A stretch of 64,000 nt of DNA from Flavobacterium sp. LC2016-23 (GCF_009674775.1 NZ_WKKE01000015.1:1-64000); one strand, 5' to 3'. Positions 1-10,352 are shown, counted from the first letter of the stretch. The notes: generated from the sequence alone by a model not told the origin. A program made the numbers and translations.

Positions 1-86
1 TGAAAAAAGGGTCCAACTTTAATTAAAAAGTCAAACCCCGTTATTTTTAAACTTACACACTTTTTAGGACAGTGTCTTTATAAAGC

Positions 87-494
87 TTATTTATCTTTTA
101 GTAATTTCTCCAAAGTCTTAATATGTTCCTCTTTGGTTTTCAAAAGTTCTAAATTTAATCTCTTAATTTCCTCTAAAGCCTCTATCCATTTTTCTATTGG
201 ATTTACGTTAAAAGTTGAATGATAATTGTATCCGTAAGACTGATCATTGAAGGTGTTAGTTATTATATTTACAGCATGTTCCTCATCAAAATTTTGAAAA
301 GCTTCAACCGGAATTCGTAATGAGTTTGAGATCTGTTTAAGCAGGCCATGTTCAATTACATCTTTCTGCTCTAACATGGAAATTTTTTTCTGATTCCAGT
401 CTTCTCCCAAATCATAAGCCAGTGCTTCCTGTTTGATGCCAAGCATTTCTCTGAAACGTTTTACGTTTCTTCCCTGATGTATTTTCTGTTCCAT
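87..494 (-). CDS. XRE-family transcriptional regulator (135 aa)
   Basis: Cytoplasmic DNA-binding protein. Residues about 7-65 form a Cro/C1-type helix-turn-helix (FREMLGIKQEALAYDLG...KKISMLEQ), followed by a linker rich in N, Y and F (NTFNDQSYGYNYHSTFN) and a C-terminal coiled coil rich in E, L and K (about 100-135). The protein at 38232-38624 has the same three-part layout, including an FND...TFN...P linker, so the two are paralogs. This build is common in Bacteroidota regulators near mobile or accessory genes. It ends near the left edge of the window and shows no operon partner here. Target unknown. The ATG at 494 gives the usual distance to the HTH. Confidence 0.85.
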   Translation of the reverse strand: MEQKIHQGRNVKRFREMLGIKQEALAYDLGEDWNQKKISMLEQKDVIEHGLLKQISNSLRIPVEAFQNFDEEHAVNIITNTFNDQSYGYNYHSTFNVNPIEKWIEALEEIKRLNLELLKTKEEHIKTLEKLLKDK

Positions 495-733
495 AATCGG
501 TATCTATTTTCTAAAGGCTCAAAGATAAAGCCATTTGGGTTAAAAATTGTGAGTTTCAAAGATAAAAAAATATCCTGTAAAATATTATTTTTGTAAGAAT
601 ATTATAGGTGTATTCCGGGATATTTTATCCTTAGAAAAAATAAAATCTCCTTCGGGACTAATTTTTTTGGTCAGCTTATGAGACAGAAAATCCATCAGAT
701 AATGTACGAATGTTTAATCTGCAAAAATTCAAG

Positions 734-3700
734 TTATATATTATCCCCTTTCTGAATGATATTCAATTCCTTATTAAACGAATTCCTGTATTTCCTGATA
801 TACTCGGAAGGTTTCATCCCAAACAATTTTACGAATTGCTGACGGAAATAGCGCTGGTCTTCGATACCCACCTGAGGGCCGACCTGGGCGATATTAATAT
901 TTTCGGTCAGCATAATTACGGCAGCCCTGCGGATTCGGATCGACCGGATAAAAACGTTTACGGTTTGTCCAGAAATGGCTTTAATCTTTTTGTACAGACT
1001 GGAATGACTCATGCCCATTGCAGCAGAGAAACTTTTCAGGTTAAATTCGCTGTTTTCCAGATTGGCTTCGACGATTTCGATGCATTTATCCAGAAATTCT
1101 TTGTATTCAAGAGGCACTTTATGGCTGTTTTCACGAAGGGTAATGCTGTCCAGGAAATACTTGCGCAATTGCCCCCTGTTTCTAAGTACTGCATCTACAC
1201 GTGCCAGAAGGATATCGCTGTCAAAAGGTTTGGTCACATAATCGTCTGCACCTTCGGTAATGCTCTGCAAATGGATGTCATTGCTGGTGGTAGCGGTGAG
1301 CAGTATGACGGGAATATGGCTTAAATCATCATTTTGTTTGATTTTTTTGCATAAATCCAAACCGTTCATTCCTTCCATTGAAATATCGCTCAGTACAATA
1401 TCAGGCATATGTTTTTCAACCAGTTTCAGTCCTTCGATTCCATTAGCGGCCGAATACACAATATAATTTTTGGTAAAAAGCTGTACGAGGTAATGATTCA
1501 TTTCAGGATTGTCCTCCACAATGAGCAATACTTTTTTGGTACTGATTAAGGCTTCCTGTATATTTTCGGGATTTGAGGGCTGATCGTTGTTTTTAGATGT
1601 ATTCTGATTCGCTGCCGGCATTCCTTCCAGAAGTTCCCCTACAAGAGGCGACATTTGGGGATAATTGTCTGTGATGTTCATTTCCGCAAAATGACTTTTC
1701 CCTTTTGGAAGTATAATCGTGAACGAAGTGCCTTTTCCGACTTCACTCGTACACGTGATCTCACCATGATGTTTATGCACAAAATATTTGGCAACATACA
1801 GACCTATTCCGAACCCGTTGCTGGCTTTGGACTGAATTTGTTTGAATTTTTCAAAAATAGTGGCCAGATCCTGCTCCTGAATTCCGCTGCCGGTATCAGA
1901 TATGATAATCGAAACATCAGCCGTATTCTCGATGATCTCTATACTGATTGTTCCTTTATTAGGGGTAAATTTGAACGCATTGGAGATCAGATTGAAAAGC
2001 GTAATCTCTATTTTTTCATAATCGCCATATATTTCAACGGGTGTTTTTTCTTCAACTAACTGATAATTTAAACTTTTAACGGCTGCCATTTGCGTAAAAC
2101 TGTCGTAGATTTCCCGGCACAGGCTGTTTAAATTAATTTTCGAAATTTTAAGTTCATCCAGATCCGTTTCGGCTTTTCTAAACAACAGTAACTGATCGGT
2201 AAGGCTCAGTAACCTTTTGGCATTTTTGTAGGCAAGGTTCAGGTCGAGATCGTCTTCAGCACGGTTTTTTCTGTCAATGGCACTTTTGAGCGGATTTATA
2301 ATTAAAGACAGGGGAGTTCGCAATTCATGCGCCATATAAGTAAACATCGAAAACTGCTTTTCGGCATGTTCCTTGTCTTTTGTATGCTCCATACGCGCCA
2401 GTTTTATTTCGTAGCGCAGCCTTTCCTTGTTTTTATGATAACCTACGTAGGCATAAATGGCACCGGCAGCAGCGAGCAGATAAAAAGTATAGGCCCACCA
2501 GGTTCTGTACCAGGGCGGAAGGATTTTTACTGTCGCGAGCGTTACTTCGTTGGTCCAGTTTCCAAAAACATCGGTTGTTTTTACTTTAAAAACATAAGTT
2601 CCTTCGGTCAGTCGGGAATAATTGGCTCGGTTATTTTTTGAAGTATAGTTCCAGTCCTTGTCCCAGCCTTCGAGAAAATAAGCGGTATTTATTTTTTCGG
2701 AATTGACATAATCCAGGTACACAAAATCAAAACTTAAGGCGGATTTTTCATAAGGAAGTTCGGCAGCGCTGATCATTTCGAGTTTTTTTTCGATGATATA
2801 AGGACTGTCCGGGTTTAAGGACTGATTGTTGACCAGCAAATCATTTAATAAAAATTTGCCGGTATTTTTTTTGTCTTTGATATGGTCCGGATCAAAAACA
2901 TTGAACCCGTTGATCCCGCCAAAAATAAATTCTCCTGTTGAAAGTTCCGTTCCCGCATTCCAGCTAAACTGATTGCCCTGGAGTCCATCAGAAACCCCGA
3001 AATTCCTGAAAGTATTGGTTTTAGGATTCAATCTTGAAATCCCGTGATACGTACTCATCCATAAATCCCCTTTTTTGTCTTCCAGAAGGCGAAGTACGGT
3101 ATTGCTCGAAAGGCCGTTTTGTGTGGTATATTTTTTGAAAGTGCCCGTTTTTCGGTTGAATAAGAGAAGGCCGCCTTCAACGGTACCAATCCAAAGATTT
3201 TTGTTCTGATCTTCAATGATGCATCTGATGGTATACTCGGAAGGGTAGTTTTTTACTTTTTTTGTTTTTGGGTCTATTTCAAAAAAGGAATTAAAGGTTC
3301 CGCCCCAGATTTTTCCGTCTTTGGTTTCATAGAGACAGGTGACATCGCGCAAAGCGGTACTGTAGCAGATGAATTTGTTTTGTTTTTTGTCAAATTGGTA
3401 GAGTGCGCCGTTGTTTGTAACGGCAAGCCATAACGTTTTTCTGGAATCTATAAACAGTAGCCACGATTCCTGTTCTGCTTTTTTGGTAATTTGATTGTAA
3501 ATCGAGAAATTCTGAATGGCTTTTGATTTCGGATCAATACGGCAGACGCCGCCTTTCCACATCGCCACCCAGATGGCATTATCTGCATCCCTGACGATGC
3601 TGGTCACAAAATTGCTCTGGATTTTTCTGCCGGCAGCTGCAGTTGTCGAATAAACGTCGTAGGTATTCTGTTTTCTGTTCCAGTAGCGCATTCCGGCGCC

Positions 3701-4825
3701 ATCAGTACCAATCCAGATATTTTTCTTTTCATCTTCGCAGAAAGAAAGCATGAAGTTGGCGGCGGGATCTTCGTCTTCTTTATGCGTCAGCGGATCTTTA
3801 CTTTTAAAATGATTAAAATAAAGCGGTTGTTTCCCCATCATACTGACGCCTCCGCGCAGGGTTCCGAACCACATTTCTCCGGTTTTACTTTCAAATATAT
3901 CATACAGCGATTTACTGTTCAGCAATGCAACAGGACCGCTGGCACGGTATAAAACAGGAGCAGTCTGATTTTTAGTAAGAGTATAAAGTCCGGCTCCGTC
4001 AGTGGCAATCCAGAGCCTGTTGTCCTGCTGAAAAAAGTCGCGCACGACGGTTTTTTCCGGAAAGTAATTTTCTGAATAGGTATTCAGGCGGTCGTTGTAT
4101 AAGTAAGCGCCTTCGTCTGATCCGATCCAGAGTCCTTCAGGGGTCAGTTTAATGCAATTGGCACCGGTAATGGTAGTATTGAGAAGCGTTAGTTTCTTTG
4201 ATTTAAGATCGTACTGGCAAAGACCGGTTCCGGTGATAAAAACATAAAAGATTTGTTTTTTCGCATGATAAGAGATGGATCTTGCGATATAATTTAGTTT
4301 CCCTTTGAAAGGAATTGCTGTTCCAATTTTCTCTCCTTCCTTATATACGACAATCGCTTCTTTGGTAGCGACTAGAATGATATGCTGTGAATGAACGGCA
4401 ATTATTTCGTAAGCGGTAACGTTCAAAGGTTTGATTTTTCGGTTCGTGTCATAATACTGCAACGGACTAAAAGCAGACCGTTCGGCATTAAAAACCACCG
4501 GGCCGGCAGTTGTTCCTACCCATAAATTATTTTCAAAGTCACCTTCGATGCAGCTGATAGCATTTCCCTGAATCGAATTTGGATCGGTGTGAATGTGGCG
4601 GTAAACCTTAAAATCATTTCCATCATAGCGGTTCAGTCCGTCAAAAGTCCCAAACCACATATACCCATTCTGATCCTGATAGACAGAGGCAACAGAATTG
4701 TTCGAAAGTCCCGATGAAATATCAAGATGTCTTATCGGGTAATTTTGTCCGGATGCAGGGATGTGCAGGAGACTAATAACAAGAAAGGACAGTAACTTAT
4801 TCATAGAAAAATTTTTAAAAAGCAT
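734..4825 (-). CDS. Hybrid two-component system sensor/regulator (HTCS) for the galactan locus
   Basis: One-protein sensor, kinase and transcription factor in the inner membrane, expected to sense a galactan oligosaccharide in the periplasm and activate the adjacent susCD operon. Order: signal peptide; many two-component-regulator propeller repeats (WFGTFDGLNRYD, LWVGTTAG, MWFGTLRGG, IWIGTDGAG and others, to about residue 680); a Y_Y_Y domain; one membrane segment at about 772-793; HisKA with phospho-acceptor H833 in AHELRTPLS; HATPase (DTGSGI, GFGIGLYVAK); a receiver domain with D1147 in LSDIS; and a C-terminal AraC HTH. Length (1363 aa) is typical for the family. An ATG seven codons in (at 4804) places the signal peptide right at the start and is probably the true start. 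It is divergent from susC across a 0.9-kb gap. Confidence 0.93.
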   Translation of the reverse strand: MLFKNFSMNKLLSFLVISLLHIPASGQNYPIRHLDISSGLSNNSVASVYQDQNGYMWFGTFDGLNRYDGNDFKVYRHIHTDPNSIQGNAISCIEGDFENNLWVGTTAGPVVFNAERSAFSPLQYYDTNRKIKPLNVTAYEIIAVHSQHIILVATKEAIVVYKEGEKIGTAIPFKGKLNYIARSISYHAKKQIFYVFITGTGLCQYDLKSKKLTLLNTTITGANCIKLTPEGLWIGSDEGAYLYNDRLNTYSENYFPEKTVVRDFFQQDNRLWIATDGAGLYTLTKNQTAPVLYRASGPVALLNSKSLYDIFESKTGEMWFGTLRGGVSMMGKQPLYFNHFKSKDPLTHKEDEDPAANFMLSFCEDEKKNIWIGTDGAGMRYWNRKQNTYDVYSTTAAAGRKIQSNFVTSIVRDADNAIWVAMWKGGVCRIDPKSKAIQNFSIYNQITKKAEQESWLLFIDSRKTLWLAVTNNGALYQFDKKQNKFICYSTALRDVTCLYETKDGKIWGGTFNSFFEIDPKTKKVKNYPSEYTIRCIIEDQNKNLWIGTVEGGLLLFNRKTGTFKKYTTQNGLSSNTVLRLLEDKKGDLWMSTYHGISRLNPKTNTFRNFGVSDGLQGNQFSWNAGTELSTGEFIFGGINGFNVFDPDHIKDKKNTGKFLLNDLLVNNQSLNPDSPYIIEKKLEMISAAELPYEKSALSFDFVYLDYVNSEKINTAYFLEGWDKDWNYTSKNNRANYSRLTEGTYVFKVKTTDVFGNWTNEVTLATVKILPPWYRTWWAYTFYLLAAAGAIYAYVGYHKNKERLRYEIKLARMEHTKDKEHAEKQFSMFTYMAHELRTPLSLIINPLKSAIDRKNRAEDDLDLNLAYKNAKRLLSLTDQLLLFRKAETDLDELKISKINLNSLCREIYDSFTQMAAVKSLNYQLVEEKTPVEIYGDYEKIEITLFNLISNAFKFTPNKGTISIEIIENTADVSIIISDTGSGIQEQDLATIFEKFKQIQSKASNGFGIGLYVAKYFVHKHHGEITCTSEVGKGTSFTIILPKGKSHFAEMNITDNYPQMSPLVGELLEGMPAANQNTSKNNDQPSNPENIQEALISTKKVLLIVEDNPEMNHYLVQLFTKNYIVYSAANGIEGLKLVEKHMPDIVLSDISMEGMNGLDLCKKIKQNDDLSHIPVILLTATTSNDIHLQSITEGADDYVTKPFDSDILLARVDAVLRNRGQLRKYFLDSITLRENSHKVPLEYKEFLDKCIEIVEANLENSEFNLKSFSAAMGMSHSSLYKKIKAISGQTVNVFIRSIRIRRAAVIMLTENINIAQVGPQVGIEDQRYFRQQFVKLFGMKPSEYIRKYRNSFNKELNIIQKGDNI

Positions 4826-4985
4826 GCTGCTCTTTGATATACGAAAATAAAAGGGCTGTGATCAGAAAGCGGGATCCGTTTTTTAGGTGAATATATTTAA
4901 AATCTGTATACGTTGCGAAATTAACACAATTATTATTGAATGTGTAAAAAGAAAATTTGTTTTTTGTGTCAACCTTACTTGTTGT

Positions 4986-5239
4986 TTTTTTACCGCAAAG
5001 TCGCAAAGATTTTTATCAAGGTATGCCTTAGAAAGCGCAAGGTTCGCAAAGCTAAATCAACACTAAGCCTTGCGAACTTTGCGCTTTCTTGTTTTTTACC
5101 GCAAAGTCGCAAAGATTTTTATGAAGGTATGCCTTAGAAAGCGCAAAGTTCGCAAAGCTAAATCAACACAATGCCTTGCGAACTTTGCGCTTTCAAAAAC
5201 GTTTCCTGTGATAAAAAAACCTTGCGCCCTTTGCGGTAA
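4986..5239. repeat. Tandem intergenic repeat with internal inverted repeats
   Basis: Two near-identical units of about 100 bp lie at about 4989-5090 and 5096-5195. Each begins TTACCGCAAAGTCGCAAAGA, continues with AGGTATGCCTTAGAAAGCGC, and ends with the inverse of its own middle part (GAAAGCGCAA...TTGCGCTTTC style), so each unit can fold into a hairpin. After the second unit the sequence CCTTTGCGGTAAA at about 5228-5240 is the inverse of the unit start TTTACCGCAAAG. Units differ at only a few bases. The short open frames inside are low-complexity and not believable genes. This looks like an interspersed palindromic repeat rather than coding DNA. Confidence 0.8.
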
Positions 5240-5240
5240 A

Positions 5241-5761
5241 ATTTTCGCTCTATTAAAAGGTTTTTTTTATGAGAATTTGCAGATTAAAAACCACAAACGA
5301 TCAGATTGTTAAATCTGTTATTATAAAGGTTAATTATTTTGATTATCATTTTTTTTGAAAGAAAAAATTGAAGGATATGTTTTTATGAAGTGTTCTATGG
5401 ACACTTTTACGAAATTGTCCCCTTTTATAAATGAATTTTTCCCTGTCGTAATATCGCGCTCTGTACTTAATTTGCAGGGTGAGTTGACAAGCTATAACGT
5501 TTGAGTGCTACCGCTTTATTTTTTCGTTCAGCAGAAGTCAGCAAAAACAAACTAACCCATTATTGTAACCAAAAACAATTTAAACATGACCAGTATTTCA
5601 ATTAAAATCTACAGACGGAAACCTTTTCTCCTTGTAAAAAAAAGAGCGTAAGCTTATTTGGAGAAGCAGATCATAATCTTTAAAATTATATCACGCTGCA
5701 CTCATTTTATCACCCACTCTAATTAAAAAAAACTAACTTAAATCAAACCAATTAAAAAAGT
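5241..5761 (+). other. susC upstream leader region
   Basis: Long non-coding region before susC. It should hold the promoter and the HTCS binding site, but I could not single out a direct-repeat operator. A TTAATTTG element at about 5468-5475 resembles the Bacteroidota -7 box. The stretch after 5540 is very A-rich and contains one 21-codon open frame (listed separately), then about 110 bp of untranslated AT-rich sequence up to the susC ATG. Confidence 0.4.
5586..5651 (+). CDS. Possible leader peptide (21 aa) before susC
   Basis: ATG at 5586 and TAA at 5649-5651 encode a very basic peptide starting MTSISIKIYRRK and ending LLVKKRA, with eight K/R in 21 residues. It lies inside the presumed susC mRNA leader, 110 bp before the susC start, after an A-rich stretch like those in front of other genes here. 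No hydrophobic signal or lipobox. It may be a translated upstream ORF involved in attenuation of susC, a small protein in its own right, or chance. Supported only by position and composition. Confidence 0.3.
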   Translation: MTSISIKIYRRKPFLLVKKRA

Positions 5762-8704
5762 ATGAAAAGACTTAAAACCAAATTTTTACTTTTAGTACTC
5801 TTACTTCCTTTTTGTGTTTTTGCTCAGAACACGATTAGCGGTATTGTCCTGGAAAAATCGACCAGACAGCCCATACCGGGAGTAAACATAAAAGTACTAG
5901 GGGCAAATAGTAGTACCTCTACAGACTTTGACGGAAAATTTCAATTATCCGGAGTAAAAGCAGATAGTAAAATTACATTTTCCTATACCGGTTATATCAA
6001 TCAGACCATAGCGGTTGCCGGACAGAAAAACATAACAGTATCTCTTGAAGAAGATAACAATCAGCTAAAAGAAGTAGTGGTTCAGGTAGGTTACGGAAGC
6101 GTTAAAAAGAAAGACGCTACAGGATCTGTTACCGCACTTACTACAAAAGACTTTAACAAAGGAAATAATATTACCACAGAAAACCTTCTTAACGGAAGGG
6201 TAGCCGGTTTAACCGTTAATTCAACGGGAGCTCCCGGTTCCAGTTCGCAAATCAGGATTCGTGGAGGAAGTTCGCTTTTTGCGAGTAACGATCCTCTTAT
6301 TGTTATTGACGGATTGCCTCTTGATAATGCGACCAATACGGGTTCTTCTTCGTTTTTGGCCTCCTTAAATCCGGCAACGGTGGAATCGATAACGGTTCTT
6401 AAAGATGCATCGGCTTCTGCGATTTACGGTTCCCGTGCCTCCAATGGGGTTATTATCATCACCACTAAAAAAGGAAGCAAAACATTGTCGGTAGATTATA
6501 ATGTACAATATGCAGCCGGATCGCTGACTAAAACCGTTGATGTTTTTAGTGCTGATGAATTTAGAAGTGTTATTGCAGACCGACGAAGCGACGACCTGAG
6601 TAAACTGGGAACGGCCAATACCGACTGGCAAAAAGCAATTTACAGAAATACCGGAACCATAGATCAGAGTTTAGCGGTGAGAGGAAGTTTATTCAATGTT
6701 ATTCCAACAAGTTTAACTTTGGGAAATACCGATCAGCAAGGTTTACGTTTAACGAATAACTTCAAAAGAAACACGATTGGTTTGGTAATGAATCCAACTT
6801 TTCTGGACAATCATTTAAAATTGAGGCTTTCAGCCAATTATACCAACGAAATCAACCGATTTACAGATGCTGTTGAAGGAGCTGCGATTGGTTTTGACCC
6901 CACTCAGCCTATAAAAGTGGAAGGTGCGCCTTACGGAGGTTATTTTGAATATACGACCGGAATTGATGCCAACGGAAATTATCCTTTAGTTTCAACGGCT
7001 GCCAGAAATCCGGTTTCGCAATTGCTGAATACCAATGACAGGGGAACCAATGACAGGATTTTCGGGAATTTCGAAATGGATTATAAATTTCATTTTTTAC
7101 CTGCTTTAAGAGCTGTTGTAAATGTTGGTTTTGACGAATCTAACGGAGACCGAAGAAGAGTGGTGGGTGCTGATGCCGGTTCTGCTCCATCCAACAATAA
7201 CATTCCGTACGGGACAAATGAATATACGGAAGCGACCAGAAGAAATAAATTGTTAGATACGTATCTGGTTTATAACAAAACTTTTAATGCATTGAATTTT
7301 GAAATGACAGGCGGTTATTCATACCAGAAATTTCAAAGCTCAAAATTTGAAACCGGTAATATTTTAAACCCGGATTTACCCTCCACATTTCCTGAAACTA
7401 CGCTCGATACCGATGTCGTTTTATTAGGATTCTTTGCCAGAACTAACTTAAATTTCAGAGATAAATACTTGTTGACTTTATCGTACAGAAGAGATGGTTC
7501 ATCAAGATTTGAAGAAGCGAATCGTTGGGGGAATTTCCCTTCTGTTGCTTTTGCGTGGAAAATTAAGGAAGATTTCTTTAAAGAAAGTACCCTATTATCC
7601 GACTTGAAATTAAGATTAAGTTACGGTATAACAGGGCAACAGGATATTCCGGAACCCAACGGATACCTGCAAAAATACCAGGTAGGCGGCGGAAATTCGG
7701 AATATTATTTTGGAGACAGCCCGGTTCCGGTGGCACTTCCATCCAAAAGAACAAACAATTTGAAATGGGAAGAAACCACTTCCTATAACGCAGGTCTTGA
7801 TTTTGGTTTTTTAGACAATCGCCTGTCTGCCGGACTTGATGTTTATTATAAGGAATCGAAAGATTTATTGGTAAACGCAGCCATATCTGATGGTAGTAAT
7901 TTCTCCAACCGTGTCTTCCAAAACGTAGGAAGCTTTACAACAAAAGGGGTGGAGTTTACGATTAATGCGAATGCCATTAAAACACAGAATTTCAACTGGA
8001 ATATGAATTTTAATATTTCAAAATTCGAAAGAAGAATCAAAAATCTGGTTAACGGAACCGACATCTTTTTAGGAGATAACATTGCAGGAACGGGAACTCC
8101 GGGGCAGATTTTCAGAGAAGGTTACACACCTTATTCTTTCTACGTATACAAACAATTGTACAACAACGAGGGAAAACCAATTGATGGTGCTTTTGCCGAT
8201 TTGAATGGCGATAATGTCAAAAATGATGCAGATAAATACATCTACAATAATCCGGACCCTGATTTTACATTGGGATTTGCGTCGAACATGAATTATAAAA
8301 AATTTGATTTTTCATTCAATTTAAGAGCCAGTGTCGGTAACCGCATTTTTAATGCCGTAGATGCGAGCCGTGCACAATATGATGCTATGGAAAACGGTGG
8401 GGTGTTAAGCAATATTCCGTCTCAGGTAACAGAAACTAATTTTCAGACAACTTCAAATGTGGTATTGTCCGACCTTTATATTGAGAATGCTTCTTTCTTA
8501 AAATTAGACAACGTTACGTTAGGCTATACCTTAAATAACTGGCTGAACAGTAAAGCCTCGTTGAGAGTATCAACCGGAGTTCAGAACGTTTTTGTAATTA
8601 CCAAATACAGTGGTTTAGATCCTGAAATTACCAATAACGGTGTAGACAAAACGATTTACCCTAGACAACGATCCATCTTATTTGGTCTTAATCTTAAATT
8701 TTAA
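5762..8704 (+). CDS. susC: SusC-like TonB-dependent outer membrane transporter
   Basis: Imports galacto-oligosaccharides through the outer membrane with energy from TonB/ExbBD. Signal peptide at residues 1-21 (ends CVFAQN), a carboxypeptidase-D-like regulatory domain at about 24-105 (ISGIVLEKSTRQPIPGVNI), a TonB-box-like and plug region from about 107 (VVQVGYGSVKKKDATGSVT, then GRVAGLTV, IRIRGGSSL, VIDGLPL), and a long beta-barrel ending in Phe. Length 980 aa is usual for SusC proteins. Its stop lies 10 nt before the susD ATG, so the pair is co-transcribed and should form the SusC-SusD import complex. The named substrate comes from the neighbouring GH53 and GH2 enzymes. Confidence 0.96.
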   Translation: MKRLKTKFLLLVLLLPFCVFAQNTISGIVLEKSTRQPIPGVNIKVLGANSSTSTDFDGKFQLSGVKADSKITFSYTGYINQTIAVAGQKNITVSLEEDNNQLKEVVVQVGYGSVKKKDATGSVTALTTKDFNKGNNITTENLLNGRVAGLTVNSTGAPGSSSQIRIRGGSSLFASNDPLIVIDGLPLDNATNTGSSSFLASLNPATVESITVLKDASASAIYGSRASNGVIIITTKKGSKTLSVDYNVQYAAGSLTKTVDVFSADEFRSVIADRRSDDLSKLGTANTDWQKAIYRNTGTIDQSLAVRGSLFNVIPTSLTLGNTDQQGLRLTNNFKRNTIGLVMNPTFLDNHLKLRLSANYTNEINRFTDAVEGAAIGFDPTQPIKVEGAPYGGYFEYTTGIDANGNYPLVSTAARNPVSQLLNTNDRGTNDRIFGNFEMDYKFHFLPALRAVVNVGFDESNGDRRRVVGADAGSAPSNNNIPYGTNEYTEATRRNKLLDTYLVYNKTFNALNFEMTGGYSYQKFQSSKFETGNILNPDLPSTFPETTLDTDVVLLGFFARTNLNFRDKYLLTLSYRRDGSSRFEEANRWGNFPSVAFAWKIKEDFFKESTLLSDLKLRLSYGITGQQDIPEPNGYLQKYQVGGGNSEYYFGDSPVPVALPSKRTNNLKWEETTSYNAGLDFGFLDNRLSAGLDVYYKESKDLLVNAAISDGSNFSNRVFQNVGSFTTKGVEFTINANAIKTQNFNWNMNFNISKFERRIKNLVNGTDIFLGDNIAGTGTPGQIFREGYTPYSFYVYKQLYNNEGKPIDGAFADLNGDNVKNDADKYIYNNPDPDFTLGFASNMNYKKFDFSFNLRASVGNRIFNAVDASRAQYDAMENGGVLSNIPSQVTETNFQTTSNVVLSDLYIENASFLKLDNVTLGYTLNNWLNSKASLRVSTGVQNVFVITKYSGLDPEITNNGVDKTIYPRQRSILFGLNLKF

Positions 8705-8714
8705 TAACGAAACG

Positions 8715-10322
8715 ATGAAAAAATATATTTTAATAACAATTTTAGCCTTGACTACCGTTTTCCAGTCTTGTACAGATGACTTAAACGTAGTGTCTAAAGA
8801 TGATGACGTACTTTCGTCTGATGTTTTATTTTCGACTCCGGACGGCTATAAAAAAGCTTTCGCAGGCGTTTACGGAAATTTAACTTTAACAGGAGTACTT
8901 GGCCCTGATAATTCTTCGCTTGAAGGGGTAGATGCCGGAACAAGCCAGTTTACAAGATGTTTGTTGTATTTGCAGGAATTAACCACAGACGAACTGGTAT
9001 GGAGTTATGAAAATGACGGAGGAACGGCAGAATTACAGCGTAATATCTGGACACCGGCAAACCCTGTTATTTTAGGAATGTTCAGCAGAACGATGGTTTC
9101 GGTATCGTATGCAAACGAGTTTTTACGTCAGAGTACCCCCGAAAAACTAAGTGCAAGAGGCATTACTAATCCTGCAACTCTGGCCGATATCACACTTTAC
9201 CGTAAAGAGGTTCGTGTTTTAAGAGCGTATGCGTATTACAACATGATGGATTTATTTGGAAAAGCACCGATGTATACCGAAAATGATCCTGTAAATTTTA
9301 CCGGACCCGAGTACAACAGAAAACAATTATTCGATTTTATTGAAAGTGAATTAAAAGCGGTTTTGCCGGATTTAAAAGCCGCCAGAACGAATGAATACGG
9401 AAGATTAGACCAGTCTATGGCACGTATGATTCTGGCCAAAATGTATCTGAATGCCCAGGTCTACATTCAGGCCAATCGTTTTGATGACTGTATTACCATG
9501 TGTAATGAAATCATTGCAGGAGGGTATACTTTAAAGCCAAAATACCTCGACAATTTTAAAGCAGACAACAACACTTCTGAAGAAATCATTTTCGGAATCC
9601 AGTCGGATGGAGCAGTTTCCCAAAACTGGGGCGCCACCACGGTGTTAACGAACGGACAAATTGGGGCATGGGAAAACAACGGCGCTGATTTTGGAATTGG
9701 CGGCTGGACAGGAGCCCTTAGAATCAGAAAAGAGTTTGCCCAGAAATTTGACGGTACAAAATTTAGCCAGGACACCAGAAATACCATAGGAAAAGGCGTT
9801 CAGGGTGATCCGGGGAAACAAAGATCGATTGATATTGAAGATATTGGTGTAAAAACGCAAGGTTATATTTTATCTAAATTTTCGAATAAAACGTCAACAG
9901 GCGTAAACGGAAGCAGTTCGTCGTTTGCAGATACTGATTTTCCATTGTTCAGGTTAGCCGATGTCTATCTAATGTATGCGGAAGCCACTTTAAGAGGCGG
10001 AAACGGGACACTTCCCCAGGCATTAAATTATGTAAATGCTTTAAGACAAAGAGCCAACAATAATTCGACCGTTGGAAACATTGCTTTAAGCAACCTGACC
10101 CTTGATTTTTTAATTGACGAAAGAGCACGTGAATTGCACTGGGAAGCACACCGAAGACAAGATTTAATCCGTTTTGGAAAATATACCGGAGGATCGTACA
10201 ACTGGGCGTGGAAAGGAAATTCTTCAAAAGGAATTTCTATTCCTTCTTACAGAAGCGTTTTTCCAATTCCGGAAGGATCATTGGGAGCCAATAGAAATTT
10301 GACTCAAAACACGGGGTACTAA
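8715..10322 (+). CDS. susD: SusD-like outer membrane glycan-binding lipoprotein
   Basis: Lid protein that binds oligosaccharide on the cell surface and hands it to SusC. The start at 8715 is chosen because it gives a clean lipoprotein signal with Cys17 (VFQSCTDD); an in-frame start at 8682 would overlap susC and push the signal inward. A RagB/SusD helical fold is indicated by KEVRVLRAYAYYNMMDLFGKAP and the C-terminal FLIDERARELHWEAHRRQDLIRFG, both family hallmarks. 535 aa, normal length. Followed after about 30 nt by the SusE-like gene. Confidence 0.96.
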   Translation: MKKYILITILALTTVFQSCTDDLNVVSKDDDVLSSDVLFSTPDGYKKAFAGVYGNLTLTGVLGPDNSSLEGVDAGTSQFTRCLLYLQELTTDELVWSYENDGGTAELQRNIWTPANPVILGMFSRTMVSVSYANEFLRQSTPEKLSARGITNPATLADITLYRKEVRVLRAYAYYNMMDLFGKAPMYTENDPVNFTGPEYNRKQLFDFIESELKAVLPDLKAARTNEYGRLDQSMARMILAKMYLNAQVYIQANRFDDCITMCNEIIAGGYTLKPKYLDNFKADNNTSEEIIFGIQSDGAVSQNWGATTVLTNGQIGAWENNGADFGIGGWTGALRIRKEFAQKFDGTKFSQDTRNTIGKGVQGDPGKQRSIDIEDIGVKTQGYILSKFSNKTSTGVNGSSSSFADTDFPLFRLADVYLMYAEATLRGGNGTLPQALNYVNALRQRANNNSTVGNIALSNLTLDFLIDERARELHWEAHRRQDLIRFGKYTGGSYNWAWKGNSSKGISIPSYRSVFPIPEGSLGANRNLTQNTGY

Positions 10323-10352
10323 AACTTTTTTTAAACATAAATGATACGAAAA

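Noticed and set aside
710-2641. Several open frames on the plus strand inside the HTCS gene
   Set aside because: They are shadows of the 1363-aa regulator; composition is poor and no domains are visible.
4815-5312. Short frames in the repeat region before susC (up to 80 codons)
   Set aside because: They are created by the duplicated palindromic unit and translate to the same low-complexity KVRKAKST peptide twice.
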